Of a DNA stretch of 64,000 bases, positions 35,701 to 43,698 are shown piece after piece. The notes under the pieces are model-generated. The model was not told where the DNA came from, made no database searches, and worked only from the letters and a program-made list of their open reading frames with translations. The DNA is from Mesorhizobium sp. B2-3-4 (GTDB lineage: Bacteria; Pseudomonadota; Alphaproteobacteria; Rhizobiales; Rhizobiaceae). Position numbers and translations under genes: made by a program. The stretch spans positions 97,389 to 161,388 of the forward strand of contig NZ_VFVY01000020.1 of NCBI RefSeq assembly GCF_006442315.1, read 5' to 3'. Numbering within the stretch: the stretch's first letter is position 1; every line of letters begins with the position of its first letter.

Positions 35701-37105
35701 CAATCCGGGTTCGATCTATGAGGTCGAAGTGGACGATGCCGGGCAGTCCGACAAGATCGCGGCGACGGGTGCGGCCACCATCAATGGCGGCTCGGTGAAG
35801 GTGTTGGCCGGCGCCGGGAATTATGCGCCGCAGACGCAGTACACGATCCTTGCCGCCAATGGCGGCCGCAACGGCCAGTTCGACACCGTAACCTCGAACC
35901 TCGCCTTCCTCAACCCGTCGCTCAGCTATGATGCCAACGACGTCTATCTGACGATGACACGCAACGACATCGGCTTCCAGAATGTCGGCTTGACCCCGAA
36001 CCAGATCGCTACCGCCGGCGGCGTCGAAAGCCTGGGGGCCAGCGACCCGATTTACGATGCGGTGCTGAACCTCTCGGCCGATCAGGCGCGCTATGCCTTC
36101 GACCAGCTCTCCGGCGAGATTCACCCATCGCTCCACACCGCCATGCTGGAGGACAGCCGCTTCATCCGCGACACCGTCGAGGATCGCATCCGTGCGGCCT
36201 TCGACAGCGTCGGCGCCTCGTCCATGCCGGTCATGGCCTATGCCGATGGCGCCCCGCAACTTGCACCCGCCACGACCGACCGCTTCGCCGTCTGGGGCCA
36301 GGCCTTCGGGTCCTGGGGCCATTGGAACAGCGACGGCAATGCCGCGCGCCTCGACCGCTCGACCGGCGGCTTCCTGATGGGCGCGGATGCGCCGATCTTC
36401 GACAGCTGGCGCTTCGGCGTCGTGGCCGGCTACGCCAACACCAGCTTCGACGTTGACGATCGCCACTCCTCGGCTTCGGCGGACACCTACCATCTCGGCC
36501 TTTATGCCGGCACGAACTGGGGCAATCTTGCCTTCCGCTCGGGCGCCGCCTACGCCTGGCACGACGTCGCGACGAACCGCGACGTGGCCTTCCCGGGCTT
36601 CAGCGACAGTCTGAAGGCCGACTACGACGCCGGCACGGCGCAGGTCTTCGGCGAAGTCGGCTACGGCATCGCCACTGGCGACGCCCGGCTCGAGCCCTTT
36701 GCCAACCTCGCTTATGTGAGCGCCCACACCGACGGTTTTGCCGAGAAGGGCGGCGCTGCCGCGCTGACCGTCGAGGAGGCGACGACCGATGCGACACTCA
36801 CGACGCTCGGCCTGCACGCCTCGACCAGCTTCGATGTGAATGGCGCGACGGTGACGGCAAAGGGCACGCTGGGCTGGCGTCACGCCTTCGGCGACGTCAC
36901 GCCGCTCTCGACGATGCGCTTTGCCGCCGGCGGCGATCCTTTCACGATCGCAGGCGTTCCGACCGCCCGCGACACGGCCGAAGTCGAGGCAGGCTTCGAC
37001 CTCGCCCTGGGCCCCGACGCCGAACTCGATGTGACCTATGACGGCCAGTACGGGTCAGGCCTGTCCGACCAGTCGGTCAAGGCCACCTTCGACGCAAAAT
37101 TCTGA
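32741..37105 (+). CDS. Autotransporter (type V secretion) with T5SS/PEP-CTERM and PATR-type repeats
   Basis: A 1454-residue surface protein. Start MKNRACAIRARALLGG follows GGGGGAATTCG; the signal peptide ends near PAMATDW. Residues 30-400 hold about eight copies of a repeat ending TVTVDGAGSxW, the T5SS/PEP-CTERM-associated repeat. Residues 430-1000 contain autotransporter-associated beta-strand repeats (NxYTGGTxIxxG), three of them in tandem. The last 280 residues (WGQAFGSWGHWNSDGNA onward) form the beta-barrel, ending in Phe (FDAKF). The passenger should be a beta-helix. Adhesion or aggregation is the usual role; no protease site is evident. Confidence 0.9.
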   Translation: MKNRACAIRARALLGGTALFLLPMSPAMATDWTGTTSSNWFNASNWTAGVPGAVLTNIDRISPNPTVVGAPGAQTGTLDVGVLAKGQLTIQTGGTVGSTAGRVGVNPGSTGTVTVTGAGSQWTIVNDLYAGFAATGTLTIQNGGQVHNAKGLIGFGPNATGTVTVDGAGSKWINGDVLLVGDQGTGTLTISNGGVVTSSDGGVGWLGGATGTVTVDGAGSSWTSSTGMVVGGSESSTGGVGSLTITNGAKVANTLRGALAASNGAVGTVKVDGSGSTWTNGSDLTVAGYGTALLSVTNGGKVASDNGYLAERAIGNAAVIVSGAGSAWTTTHDLFVGYGGTGTLIVQDGAAVNVGGSVIIADLAGSTGTLDIGAPAIQAPVATGTLNAGTVSFGAGTGTINFKHSDPAYSFAPKIQGLGTINQIAGNTILTANSSGFTGAANVTGGRLTVDGKLGGSVAVQSGGTLAGSGTVGAVSVANGGTLAGVQGQTLTTGNLTLASASNVNVSLGTAGNTTGLFKVNGNLTLDGALNVADAGGFGQGVYRIIDYTGALTDNGLNVGMMPAGNNGAVQTSVANQVNLVVSVNDTQFWNGSTTTADGTIHGGNGTWIAGPTNWTDANGATASAWGGQFAVFQTNPGTVTVDSSAGAIATTGMQFIGAGWTVSGDPVTLAGAGGNTTIRVGDGTAAGAGYSATIGSELTGASGLVKDDLGTLILTGENSYTGGTIIGAGTLQIGNGGTSGSIAGDVADNGVLAFDRSDDLTFAGTITGSGSVNLIAGGVSLTADSSYTGGTTIASGASLALGNGGTTGSITGDVTDNGELAFVRSDELVFTGAITGSGSVQLVAGLVAVTADNNYTGGTIISGGAALAIGDGGTSGSIAGNVADAGVLGFYRSDDFSFAGVISGTGAISQIGTGTTTLTGDSSSFSGLTNVIKGALRVDGTLGGSVDVQTGARLAGSGTVGDTVVDGTVAPGGSIGTLNVTGGIAFNPGSIYEVEVDDAGQSDKIAATGAATINGGSVKVLAGAGNYAPQTQYTILAANGGRNGQFDTVTSNLAFLNPSLSYDANDVYLTMTRNDIGFQNVGLTPNQIATAGGVESLGASDPIYDAVLNLSADQARYAFDQLSGEIHPSLHTAMLEDSRFIRDTVEDRIRAAFDSVGASSMPVMAYADGAPQLAPATTDRFAVWGQAFGSWGHWNSDGNAARLDRSTGGFLMGADAPIFDSWRFGVVAGYANTSFDVDDRHSSASADTYHLGLYAGTNWGNLAFRSGAAYAWHDVATNRDVAFPGFSDSLKADYDAGTAQVFGEVGYGIATGDARLEPFANLAYVSAHTDGFAEKGGAAALTVEEATTDATLTTLGLHASTSFDVNGATVTAKGTLGWRHAFGDVTPLSTMRFAAGGDPFTIAGVPTARDTAEVEAGFDLALGPDAELDVTYDGQYGSGLSDQSVKATFDAKF
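34898..35500 (+). repeat. Three tandem ~201-204-base repeats in the autotransporter gene
   Basis: Each unit encodes about 67 residues starting (S/N)YTGGT and containing GNGGT(S/T)GSI and RSD(D/E) blocks. The TAC/TAT codons of successive YTGG motifs are at 34901, 35102 and 35306, giving spacings of 201 and 204 bases. DNA similarity between units is high, so copy-number change by recombination is plausible. Confidence 0.75.
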
Positions 37106-37146
37106 GATCACGCGTGCGGTCCCGGCGAAAGGACGGCCGCCTCCAT

Positions 37147-37169
37147 GGCCGGGACTGGCGATCCCGGCC
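37147..37169 (+). terminator. Hairpin downstream of the autotransporter gene
   Basis: GGCCGGGA and TCCCGGCC form a perfect 8-bp stem around a 7-base loop, 42 bases after the stop. No T-run follows, so intrinsic termination is uncertain; it may be a 3'-end stabiliser. Confidence 0.4.
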
Positions 37170-37230
37170 AAGCCTTGCCGCTCACACGCCGGCTAATCCA
37201 CGGAGAACGCGCCTAAATGGCGGACAATAA

Positions 37231-37306
37231 TGGTGGGCCCGGAGGGACTCGAACCCCCAACCAAGCGGTTATGAGCCGCCGGCTCTAACCATTGAGCTAC
37301 AGGCCC
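37231..37306 (-). tRNA. tRNA with CAU anticodon, probably tRNA-Ile2 (lysidine type)
   Basis: Reading the minus strand, a 76-base cloverleaf with encoded CCA can be drawn. Acceptor GGGCCTG pairs with CGGGCCC, the D arm is GCTC/GAGC, the anticodon stem is GGCGG/CCGCT with loop CTCATAA (anticodon CAT), and the T arm contains GGTTCGAGTCC. The anticodon arm (GGCTCATAACCGCTTGG) closely resembles bacterial tRNA-Ile2, whose C34 is changed to lysidine, more than initiator or elongator Met tRNAs. Automatic tools usually label such genes tRNA-Met. Gene call certain, isotype likely. Confidence 0.93.
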
Positions 37307-37441
37307 CACGCGGGCTGGATTAATGTCTTTCGCATCGCGGCACAAGGCTTTACCGGCTGGCTTTCGCAGATCGCCCAAATCATCCCATAATCGCGCTCTA
37401 CGCGACGCCTGCGACTTTGATCGCGGACCAAGGAGATTTTC

Positions 37442-38152
37442 ATGACCAGACATCTTTTGCCCCTCGCGCTCGCCGCTGCAATCGCTTTTCCGGCGATGGC
37501 TGGAGCCACCGATCTGCCGACGCCGCCGCGCATCATCGTGTCCGGCGAGGGTGAAGCAACCGTGGCCCCGGACCTTGCCGTCCTGACGCTCAGCGTCATG
37601 CGCGAAGCCAAGACGGCGCGCGCCGCGCTCGACGCCAACAATGATGCGATGGCCGCCGTGATCGCCGCCATGAAGGCCGCCGGCATCAAGGATCGCGACC
37701 TGCAGACCGCGGGCATCCAGATCAACCCGCGCTACAATTACACCAACAAGCCGGACGGCAGCCAGGAGGCCGAACTCGTCGCCTATCAGGTCACCAACAC
37801 GCTCTCGGTGCGCGTGCGCGACGTCGACAAGACAGGCGAGATCCTCGACAAGGCGGTGTCCCTCGGCGTCAACCAGGGTGGCGGCATCGCCTTCACCAAC
37901 GACAATCCGGCGGCCACCGTCACCGAGGCCCGCAAGAAGGCCGTGGCCGACGCCATGGCCAAGGCCAAGACGCTGGCCGAGGCGGCCGGGGTCAGCCTCG
38001 GCAGGGTGCTCGAGATCACCGATCAGAACATCAGGCCGGCACCGATGCCGATCAACGCCAAGGCGTTCGACGCAGCCGCCGGCGCGGCCCCCGTGCAGGC
38101 CGGCGAGAACGCCTACAATGTCCAGGTCACCGTGACCTTCGAACTCAAATGA
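37442..38152 (+). CDS. SIMPL-domain (DUF541) periplasmic protein
   Basis: A 236-residue exported protein. Signal peptide MTRHLLPLALAAAIAFPAMAGA; the core has RIIVSGEGEATVAPDLAVL and QTAGIQINPRYNY, both hallmarks of the SIMPL/DUF541 family, whose members form large oligomers and are tied to envelope and oxidative stress. ATG follows CCAAGGAGATTTTC. A strong terminator lies about 75 bases after the stop. Confidence 0.87.
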   Translation: MTRHLLPLALAAAIAFPAMAGATDLPTPPRIIVSGEGEATVAPDLAVLTLSVMREAKTARAALDANNDAMAAVIAAMKAAGIKDRDLQTAGIQINPRYNYTNKPDGSQEAELVAYQVTNTLSVRVRDVDKTGEILDKAVSLGVNQGGGIAFTNDNPAATVTEARKKAVADAMAKAKTLAEAAGVSLGRVLEITDQNIRPAPMPINAKAFDAAAGAAPVQAGENAYNVQVTVTFELK

Positions 38153-38225
38153 TTGGCGAACCGAAGTAAGCGCCTGAAGACGATGGCCGGCCCTGCCGGC
38201 CATCGATCGCCATCCGGCACACATG

Positions 38226-38260
38226 AAAAACCCCGCGGGATCGATCCCGCGGGGTTTTTT
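38226..38260 (+). terminator. Rho-independent terminator
   Basis: AAAACCCCGCGGGATC pairs perfectly with GATCCCGCGGGGTTTT, followed by T residues, and A residues precede it. It ends the SIMPL-domain transcript and could also work for the convergent gene at 38397. Confidence 0.9.
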
Positions 38261-38396
38261 CGAGCCGCACCCGTCGACAAGACAGGGGCTCACTACTCCA
38301 GACCGATCTTCTCGGAAGATCGAGTCTCCAAGCTAGTCATCGCAGAGGATTATGCCGCTACCGATCTGCACCGGCCGATCCTCGCAGAAGAACGCC

Positions 38397-38753
38397 TCAG
38401 CGGTTGATGATCGGGCAACCGCGCTCGTTGGCGAACACGATGACCACCCGGTCGCCATACTGACGGCCCATCACCTTGACCACGCGGCGGTTGACATCGA
38501 CGATGCGGGCACGGTGCAGGCCCATGCGCTCGGCCTTGTCCAGCGCGCGGTCCGGCGAGCAGCCACGGCGCCAATCGTCGCGGCGCTCGTCCCGGCGGTG
38601 GCGATAGCCGTCGTCGCCGGCATAGACGCCGAAGCGCGGATCCTGGTTGTTGCCGAAGCCAAGGTAGAGGCTGTCGGCATGGGCGGGAATGGCCGCCAGC
38701 GTGCCGAGGCCGACCAGGGCCGAAAGCGCAGCCGTCTTGATGGTGGTGTACAT
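38397..38753 (-). CDS. Small exported hypothetical protein
   Basis: A 118-residue protein with signal peptide MYTTIKTAALSALVGLGTLAAIPAHA. The mature part has an Arg/Asp-rich stretch (HRRDERRDDWRRG) and then a basic C-terminal module (ALDKAERMGLHRARIVDVN, VVKVMGRQYGDRVVIVFANERGCP) resembling short rhizobial periplasmic proteins with a YhbY/PepSY-like look. AAGGAGAG precedes the ATG at 38753; the longer upstream frame has no signal. Function unknown. Confidence 0.75.
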   Translation of the reverse strand: MYTTIKTAALSALVGLGTLAAIPAHADSLYLGFGNNQDPRFGVYAGDDGYRHRRDERRDDWRRGCSPDRALDKAERMGLHRARIVDVNRRVVKVMGRQYGDRVVIVFANERGCPIINR

Positions 38754-39018
38754 GGTTCTCTCTCCTTGTTGCGGGCTGGCGCCCGTCCTCGTGAAACCGA
38801 TAGCGGGAGAATGCACTGGCCTGTCTGAACTATTTACGAACTCGCCGTTCATCTGCGGTTCATGTGGCGCCGGCGGGCAAATCGCCGGCATTTGCAAATC
38901 TCTAACCCGGTCAAATCCCCGCCGGTATCAAACAATATCGCGCCAAACGCCTTGCCCCTTCGCCCGGTTCCCGGCAACGAGCGATTTGGTCACCAACAGC
39001 GGACGATATCCCCGCGCA

Positions 39019-39474
39019 TCAAGGCTCGTCGTCGAGCATATAGTCGAAGTAATCTTCCGGCTCGGCCAGATCGGTCTCGCTCGCCTTGACGCGGCCACGC
39101 ATCGAAATGCCGGCCTCGTGCACGGTCTGGGCACTGCCCGAGACCAGGTGGTGCCACCAATAGAGATCGCGCCCCTTGGCCACCAGCCGGTAGGCGCAAG
39201 TGCTGGGCAGCCAGCTGATGGTGCGCACATTCTGCGGCGTCAGCCCGACACAATCGGGAACGCGCGCCAGCCTGTTGGCATAGTCGGCACAGCGGCAGTT
39301 CCTGGCGTCGAACAGCCGGCAGCCGACGCTGGTCCAGTAGATTTCACCGGTATCCTCGTCCTCGAGCTTCGACAGGCAGCATTTGCCGCAGCCGTCGCAG
39401 AGCGATTCCCACTCCGTGGGACTCATTGCTTCCAGCGTCTTGGTTTTCCAGAACGGCGTTTCCATTTCCGGCAT
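39019..39474 (-). CDS. YcgN/UPF0260 family Cys-cluster protein
   Basis: A 151-residue cytoplasmic protein with the CxxCxxCC-type cluster LCDGCGKCCL near residue 26 and more Cys at GCRLFDARNCRCADY and PDCVG. These residues probably bind zinc or an iron-sulfur cluster. TSVGCRLFD and LPSTCAYR are conserved in UPF0260. Function of the family is not established. The start could be ATG 39474 or the internal MET at 39465. Confidence 0.85.
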   Translation of the reverse strand: MPEMETPFWKTKTLEAMSPTEWESLCDGCGKCCLSKLEDEDTGEIYWTSVGCRLFDARNCRCADYANRLARVPDCVGLTPQNVRTISWLPSTCAYRLVAKGRDLYWWHHLVSGSAQTVHEAGISMRGRVKASETDLAEPEDYFDYMLDDEP

Positions 39475-39662
39475 GTGGCCCCAGCCGCCGCCCAGGTCAA
39501 GCGCGACAACAGCCGGAATGGGGCGGCAACCCGGCCGAATGACACGAATTTGCCTTCAAAAGGCCGGCCAATCGCCCCGTACGGCTCCTAACCATGGGCA
39601 GCTGGAACCAATTTCGTTAGAAGCGGTTTCGGCAAGGATGGGACCCCACAAGGAGAATTTCG

Positions 39663-41900
39663 ATGAAACGCCAACCACGGATTCTGGCAGGCACCGCCCT
39701 TGGCCTGCTAATGGCATCCGCGCCGTTAGGCGCATCCCCGCTGCAGGGAACGGCCGCGTTCGGCCCCATGCAACGCGACGCGACACCGCTGATCATCCTG
39801 GCGCAGGATACGCCCACCGACCAGGGACAGAGCGATCAGGAACAGCCGCGCCGGAAGAAGCGCGAGCAGCAGCAGCAAACGGAGGCCGCCCCCGCCGCAG
39901 AGCAGCCGGCACCGGCCACCGAAGAGCAGCAGCCGCGCAGGAAGAAACGCGACCAGCAGCAGCAGGCCGAACAGGCCCCGGCCGGAGAGGCCGCCCCCGC
40001 CACCGAGGAGCAGCAGCCGCGCAGGAAGAAGCGCGAGCAGCAGCAGCAGCAGACCGAACAGGCCCCGGCCGGCGAGGCCGCCCCCGCGACCGACGAGCAG
40101 CAGCCGCGCAAGAAGAAGCGCGATCAGCAGCAGCAGACCGAGCAGGCACCCGCCGGCGAGGCGGCGCCAGCAACAGACGAGCAGCAGCCGCGCAGGAAGA
40201 AGCGCGACCAGCAGCAGACCGAACAGGCGCCCGCCGGCGAGGCGGCGCCAGCAACAGACGAACAGCAGCCGCGCAAAAAGAAGCGCGACAAGCAGCAGCA
40301 GACCGAACAGGCGCCCGCCGGCGAGGCGGCCCCTGCCAATGACAACCAGCCGGCCAAACCCGGCAGGAAGCACAAGCAGGACCAGCAGAAAGAGGCGCCC
40401 GCCGCGGTGCCGGAGACCGCTCCGACGCCGAAGGAGGCACCCGCCGGCGAAGCAACGCCGAAGGTTGAACCGGCCCCCGCCGGCGAACAGCCGGCGGTCC
40501 AGGGCGAGCAGTCCCAGGACAAGACCAAGAAGCACGGCAGGAAACCGGCTGGCGAACAACCGGCGAATGGCGAACAGCCCGCAAACGGCGAACAGCCCGC
40601 CACCGGCAAGCAGCCCGCCACCGGCGAACAGCCGGCGACGGGAGAGCAGCCAGCTAACGGCGGCAAGGCGGCGCCTGTGCAGGGCGAAAACCCTGTCCAG
40701 GGCGAAGCACCCGCCGACAAGAATGCCGCCCCGATCCTCGACAGCCAGAAGGATGCCGAACGCAAGGGCGGCGGCCGCAAGCATGGCGACAAGAACGGCC
40801 AGCAGAACGGCGAGCAACAAAATGACGGGCAGCAGAATGGCGGGCAGAATGCCCAGCAGGGCGGAGACCAGGGCCAGAAGCCGGTCGTGGCACCCGTCGA
40901 TCAGGGTCCGCCTCCCACCGACGACAAGGCCGCCCAGGAAGCGATCAAGCCGGAAAAGATCGTCCCGGTGACGCAGGAGAAGGGCAAACGCCTCGATCGC
41001 GCCCCCGACGAGAACATCCGTGACCGCCGCCGGCCCAAGGGCGTCGACGTGCTCAAGGAGATCGGCGACCGCGTCATCATCCAGCTCGGCGGCCAGACGA
41101 TCGTCCAGAGCAATGACGGACCGCGCATGAACCGTGGCGCCAAGGATGTCTACTACGAAGACCTGCCGCAGGGCCGCACCCGCGAAACCGTCGAGCGCGG
41201 CAATGGCGTCCAGATCGTCACCATCCGCAACCGCTACGGCGATGTCATCCAGCGCTCGCGCATCGGCTCCGATGGCCGCGAATATGTGCTGAGCTATGTC
41301 GACGAGCGCAGCTATCAGGACGATGGCGACTGGCGCGATCCCGGCGACGACCTGCCGCCGATGCGGCTGACCATCCCGCGTCGCGACTACATCCTGGATT
41401 CGGAGGATGTCGAAAGCCCCGACGACTACTACACCTTCCTCGAACAGCCGCCGGTGGAAAAGGTCCAGCGCCTCTATTCGATCGACGAGGTCAAGCGCTC
41501 GGCCCGCGTGCGCGACATCGCACGCCGCGTCGATCTCGACACGCTGAACTTCGAATTCGGTTCCTCCTCGATCTCCGACACCGAGGTGCAGAAGCTCGAA
41601 GGCGTCGCCGATGCCATGGAGAAGCTGTTGAAGAAGAACCCGGCCGAGACCTTCCTCATCGAAGGCCATACCGACGCGGTCGGCGCACCCGAGGCGAACC
41701 TTGCCCTGTCGGATCGTCGCGCCGAAGCGGTCGCCGAGGCGCTGACCAATGCCTTTGGCATTCCGCCGGAGAACCTGACGACGCAGGGCTATGGCGAGGA
41801 GTATCTGAAGGTAAACACCTCCGCGCCCAACCGCGAGAACCGGCGCGTCGCCATCCGCCGCATCACCTCGCTGGTGGCGCCGGTTGCCAGCAACAACTGA
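39663..41900 (+). CDS. OmpA-family protein with long Gln/Lys/Arg-rich repeat region
   Basis: A 745-residue envelope protein. Signal peptide at residues 1-24. Residues 55-230 are tandem repeats with EQQPRRKKRDQQQ and EQAPAGEAAPATD blocks; residues 230-400 are Pro/Gly/Ala/Gln-rich (GEQPANGEQP and similar), surely disordered. From about 430 the chain is folded (IIQLGGQTIVQS). The OmpA peptidoglycan-binding domain ends the protein: LNFEFGSSSISD and IEGHTDAVGAPEANLALSDRRA. AAGGAGAATTTCG precedes the ATG. It probably anchors an extended, basic linker to the cell wall. Confidence 0.87.
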   Translation: MKRQPRILAGTALGLLMASAPLGASPLQGTAAFGPMQRDATPLIILAQDTPTDQGQSDQEQPRRKKREQQQQTEAAPAAEQPAPATEEQQPRRKKRDQQQQAEQAPAGEAAPATEEQQPRRKKREQQQQQTEQAPAGEAAPATDEQQPRKKKRDQQQQTEQAPAGEAAPATDEQQPRRKKRDQQQTEQAPAGEAAPATDEQQPRKKKRDKQQQTEQAPAGEAAPANDNQPAKPGRKHKQDQQKEAPAAVPETAPTPKEAPAGEATPKVEPAPAGEQPAVQGEQSQDKTKKHGRKPAGEQPANGEQPANGEQPATGKQPATGEQPATGEQPANGGKAAPVQGENPVQGEAPADKNAAPILDSQKDAERKGGGRKHGDKNGQQNGEQQNDGQQNGGQNAQQGGDQGQKPVVAPVDQGPPPTDDKAAQEAIKPEKIVPVTQEKGKRLDRAPDENIRDRRRPKGVDVLKEIGDRVIIQLGGQTIVQSNDGPRMNRGAKDVYYEDLPQGRTRETVERGNGVQIVTIRNRYGDVIQRSRIGSDGREYVLSYVDERSYQDDGDWRDPGDDLPPMRLTIPRRDYILDSEDVESPDDYYTFLEQPPVEKVQRLYSIDEVKRSARVRDIARRVDLDTLNFEFGSSSISDTEVQKLEGVADAMEKLLKKNPAETFLIEGHTDAVGAPEANLALSDRRAEAVAEALTNAFGIPPENLTTQGYGEEYLKVNTSAPNRENRRVAIRRITSLVAPVASNN
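39835..40345 (+). repeat. Tandem 81-87-base repeats in the OmpA-family gene
   Basis: About five to six units, each encoding roughly 28 residues with the pattern EQQPR(R/K)KKRxQQQQxEQAPAGEAAPAT. Unit lengths vary by whole codons because the CAG runs differ, which keeps the frame. This pattern is typical of slippage and recombination. Confidence 0.85.
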
Positions 41901-42104
41901 CCATGAACCGGAAAGGAAACCGCCTTTCCCAAAAGACCATGGCCCGTCAAATGTCTGTTTTTCCAGAGGCTTGAGGCGGCCTCTGGAATCAGATCGGCAA
42001 GAAAGGCCCATTCCGGTTCGCCGGGATGGGTCCGGCCCCGCATGACCACCCAATTCAACAAGAATTGTCCAGCCAGGCCGTCCCGCTCATTGAATCGCGA
42101 GGCC

Positions 42105-42201
42105 GCCTACCCCAGATTCAGGACTGGGCGTTCCCTGCCCCGTCCCGACTCCAGCGGGACGCATTGAGCCCCGCCGGGTCCCCTCTCCGGCGGGGTTTTT
42201 T
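42105..42201 (+). ncRNA. Possible small RNA or leader with intrinsic terminator
   Basis: The 383-base gap at 41901-42283 holds no gene I can support, but it contains three hairpins in a row. These are CCCAG/CTGGG (42111-42128), CGTCCCG/CGGGACG (42141-42161, loop ACTCCAG) and CCCCGCCGG/CCGGCGGGG (42169-42195) followed by six T. The last is a convincing terminator. A CTCC in a hairpin loop is typical of rhizobial RNAs that block Shine-Dalgarno sites. It could instead be the terminator of the OmpA-family transcript or an attenuator for the next gene. No family name is claimed. Confidence 0.4.
42169..42201 (+). terminator. Rho-independent terminator upstream of the UPF0114 gene
   Basis: Nine-base stem CCCCGCCGG/CCGGCGGGG, 9-base loop, then TTTTTT. 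It lies 269 bases after the OmpA-family stop and 82 bases before the UPF0114 start. Confidence 0.85.
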
Positions 42202-42283
42202 GCTTCTGATTTTGTCTTGCAAACTGTCGCCGGGTGACCGAAATACGCCCCGACGGACAAGAGAACCAAGCGGAACCGGCCCC

Positions 42284-42805
42284 ATGAAGCGTCTCGAACT
42301 CGCCATCGAATCGATCATCCTGGCCTCGCGCTGGCTGCTGGTCGTCTTCTATATCGGGCTCGGCCTCGCGCTGGCGGTCTACGCGCTGTCGTTCGGCAAG
42401 AAGCTCTACGAGTTCATCACCACGGTGTTCCTGCTTGGCGACACCGACACCATCTTGAAGATGCTCGGCCTGATCGATGCAGCCCTTGTCGCCTCGCTGG
42501 TAGTGATGGTCATCATCTCGGGCTACGAGAATTTCGTCAGCCGCTTCGACGCCCAGGATAGCGACGGCGGCGTGCACTGGCTGGGCACGATCGATGTCGG
42601 CTCGCTGAAGGTCAAGGTCGCCTCGACCATCGTGGCCATCTCCTCCATCCACCTGTTGCAGGTGTTCCTCAACTCGTCCTCCTATTCGACGGACCAGTTG
42701 ATGTGGCTGACCATCATCCACCTCGCCTTCGTCGTCTCGGCGCTGATGCTGGCCTATATCGACCGCCTCATGGGCCTGAGCAAAGGCAAGAAGGACGAGG
42801 AGTGA
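42284..42805 (+). CDS. UPF0114 (YqhA-like) inner-membrane protein
   Basis: A 173-residue protein with about four hydrophobic segments. MKRLELAIESIILASRW, the loop LIDAALVASLVVMVIISGYENFVS and KVKVASTIVAISSIHLL identify UPF0114/YqhA. The family's role is unclear; membrane channel or stress roles have been suggested. The gene follows the terminator-like structure at 42169, so it probably has its own promoter in the 80 bases between. Confidence 0.87.
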   Translation: MKRLELAIESIILASRWLLVVFYIGLGLALAVYALSFGKKLYEFITTVFLLGDTDTILKMLGLIDAALVASLVVMVIISGYENFVSRFDAQDSDGGVHWLGTIDVGSLKVKVASTIVAISSIHLLQVFLNSSSYSTDQLMWLTIIHLAFVVSALMLAYIDRLMGLSKGKKDEE

Positions 42806-42836
42806 GGCCAGCATTGGCCCGGCGGGTTGGCTAGGA

Positions 42837-43613
42837 TCATCGCGGCGATCTGGCTTTGGGCGTCTCCGCGGGCGGATAGCCGTAGCTGCGGGAAAAGGCT
42901 CGGGAAAACGCCGCCGCGCTGCCGAAACCAACCCTGTGTGCGACGGCTTTGACGCTGTGGCCGGCAGCGATTTCGGCACGGCCCAGCGCAAGCCGCCAGG
43001 CCGTCACATAGGCAGCGGGCGTCGTCCCGACGACCCCGGTGAATTGCGCGATGAAGTGGCCGCGGGACAGTCCCGCCAATTGGGCGAGCGTCTCGGTGCG
43101 CCAGCCAAAAGCCGGCCTGTCATGGACGGCCACAAGGCATGGGTGCAGGGTCGGATGGGCAAGGCCGGCCAGAAGTCCCGCGCCGACGCGCCCCATGTCT
43201 ATCGCGCGCCGCACCGCCAGGACCACGATGATTTCGCACAGGCGTTCCTGGACGGTGCGTCCACCGCAACTGGCGTTCTCGGTCTCCATCATCAAGGCGT
43301 CGGCAAGACCCCGCATCCGCGGGTGCTCGGCCAACGCCAACACCAGTTCCTCGGGCAAGGCCCCGACAAGCGGATTGTCGATCCCGCCAAAATCGATCCT
43401 GGCCGCCACCAGGACGGAAAACGTCGGGTCGCTGGGAGCGCCTCCCGCGGCACGGAAGACGACGTACGAGGCGTCGGCTTCTTCTTCTCGGCTGACCAGG
43501 AAGAGGTTGGCGTCTGCCTCCAGCCGGTCGGTCACCACGGCCCGCAGGCCAAACGCCTGCATGAAGGCCGTCAGCCGATCATGCTTTCGTCCAGAAATCA
43601 GATTCTCGATCAT
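42837..43613 (-). CDS. AraC-family transcriptional regulator
   Basis: A 258-residue regulator with an N-terminal cupin-like AraC-binding domain (ASYVVFRAAGGAPSDP region, ADALMMETENASCGG) and a C-terminal HTH (TLAQLAGLSRGHFIAQF, then VKAVAHRVGFGSAAAFSRAF). It resembles the group often paired with oxidoreductase or methyltransferase genes. It is divergent from the methyltransferase at 43699 with an 85-base shared promoter region, so that gene is its likely target. Confidence 0.87.
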   Translation of the reverse strand: MIENLISGRKHDRLTAFMQAFGLRAVVTDRLEADANLFLVSREEEADASYVVFRAAGGAPSDPTFSVLVAARIDFGGIDNPLVGALPEELVLALAEHPRMRGLADALMMETENASCGGRTVQERLCEIIVVLAVRRAIDMGRVGAGLLAGLAHPTLHPCLVAVHDRPAFGWRTETLAQLAGLSRGHFIAQFTGVVGTTPAAYVTAWRLALGRAEIAAGHSVKAVAHRVGFGSAAAFSRAFSRSYGYPPAETPKARSPR

Positions 43614-43698
43614 GCAACACCCGGTAATCGTGATCGAGATTATGCCAAAGTGACGTTCCTTGATAGAGCTACCCCTGACACATCAGAGTTGGACCGCC

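Noticed and set aside
34478..36883. Minus-strand open frame of 801 codons opposite the autotransporter
   Set aside because: Compositionally an antisense shadow; no start signal or domain.
39835..40345. Regular repeats that might be a CRISPR array
   Set aside because: The units are in-frame coding repeats of 81-87 bases without unique spacers, and no cas genes are present.
39726..42053. Minus-strand open frame of 775 codons opposite the OmpA-family gene
   Set aside because: Leu/Gly repeats simply mirror the repeat region of the sense gene, which has signal peptide, ribosome site and OmpA domain.
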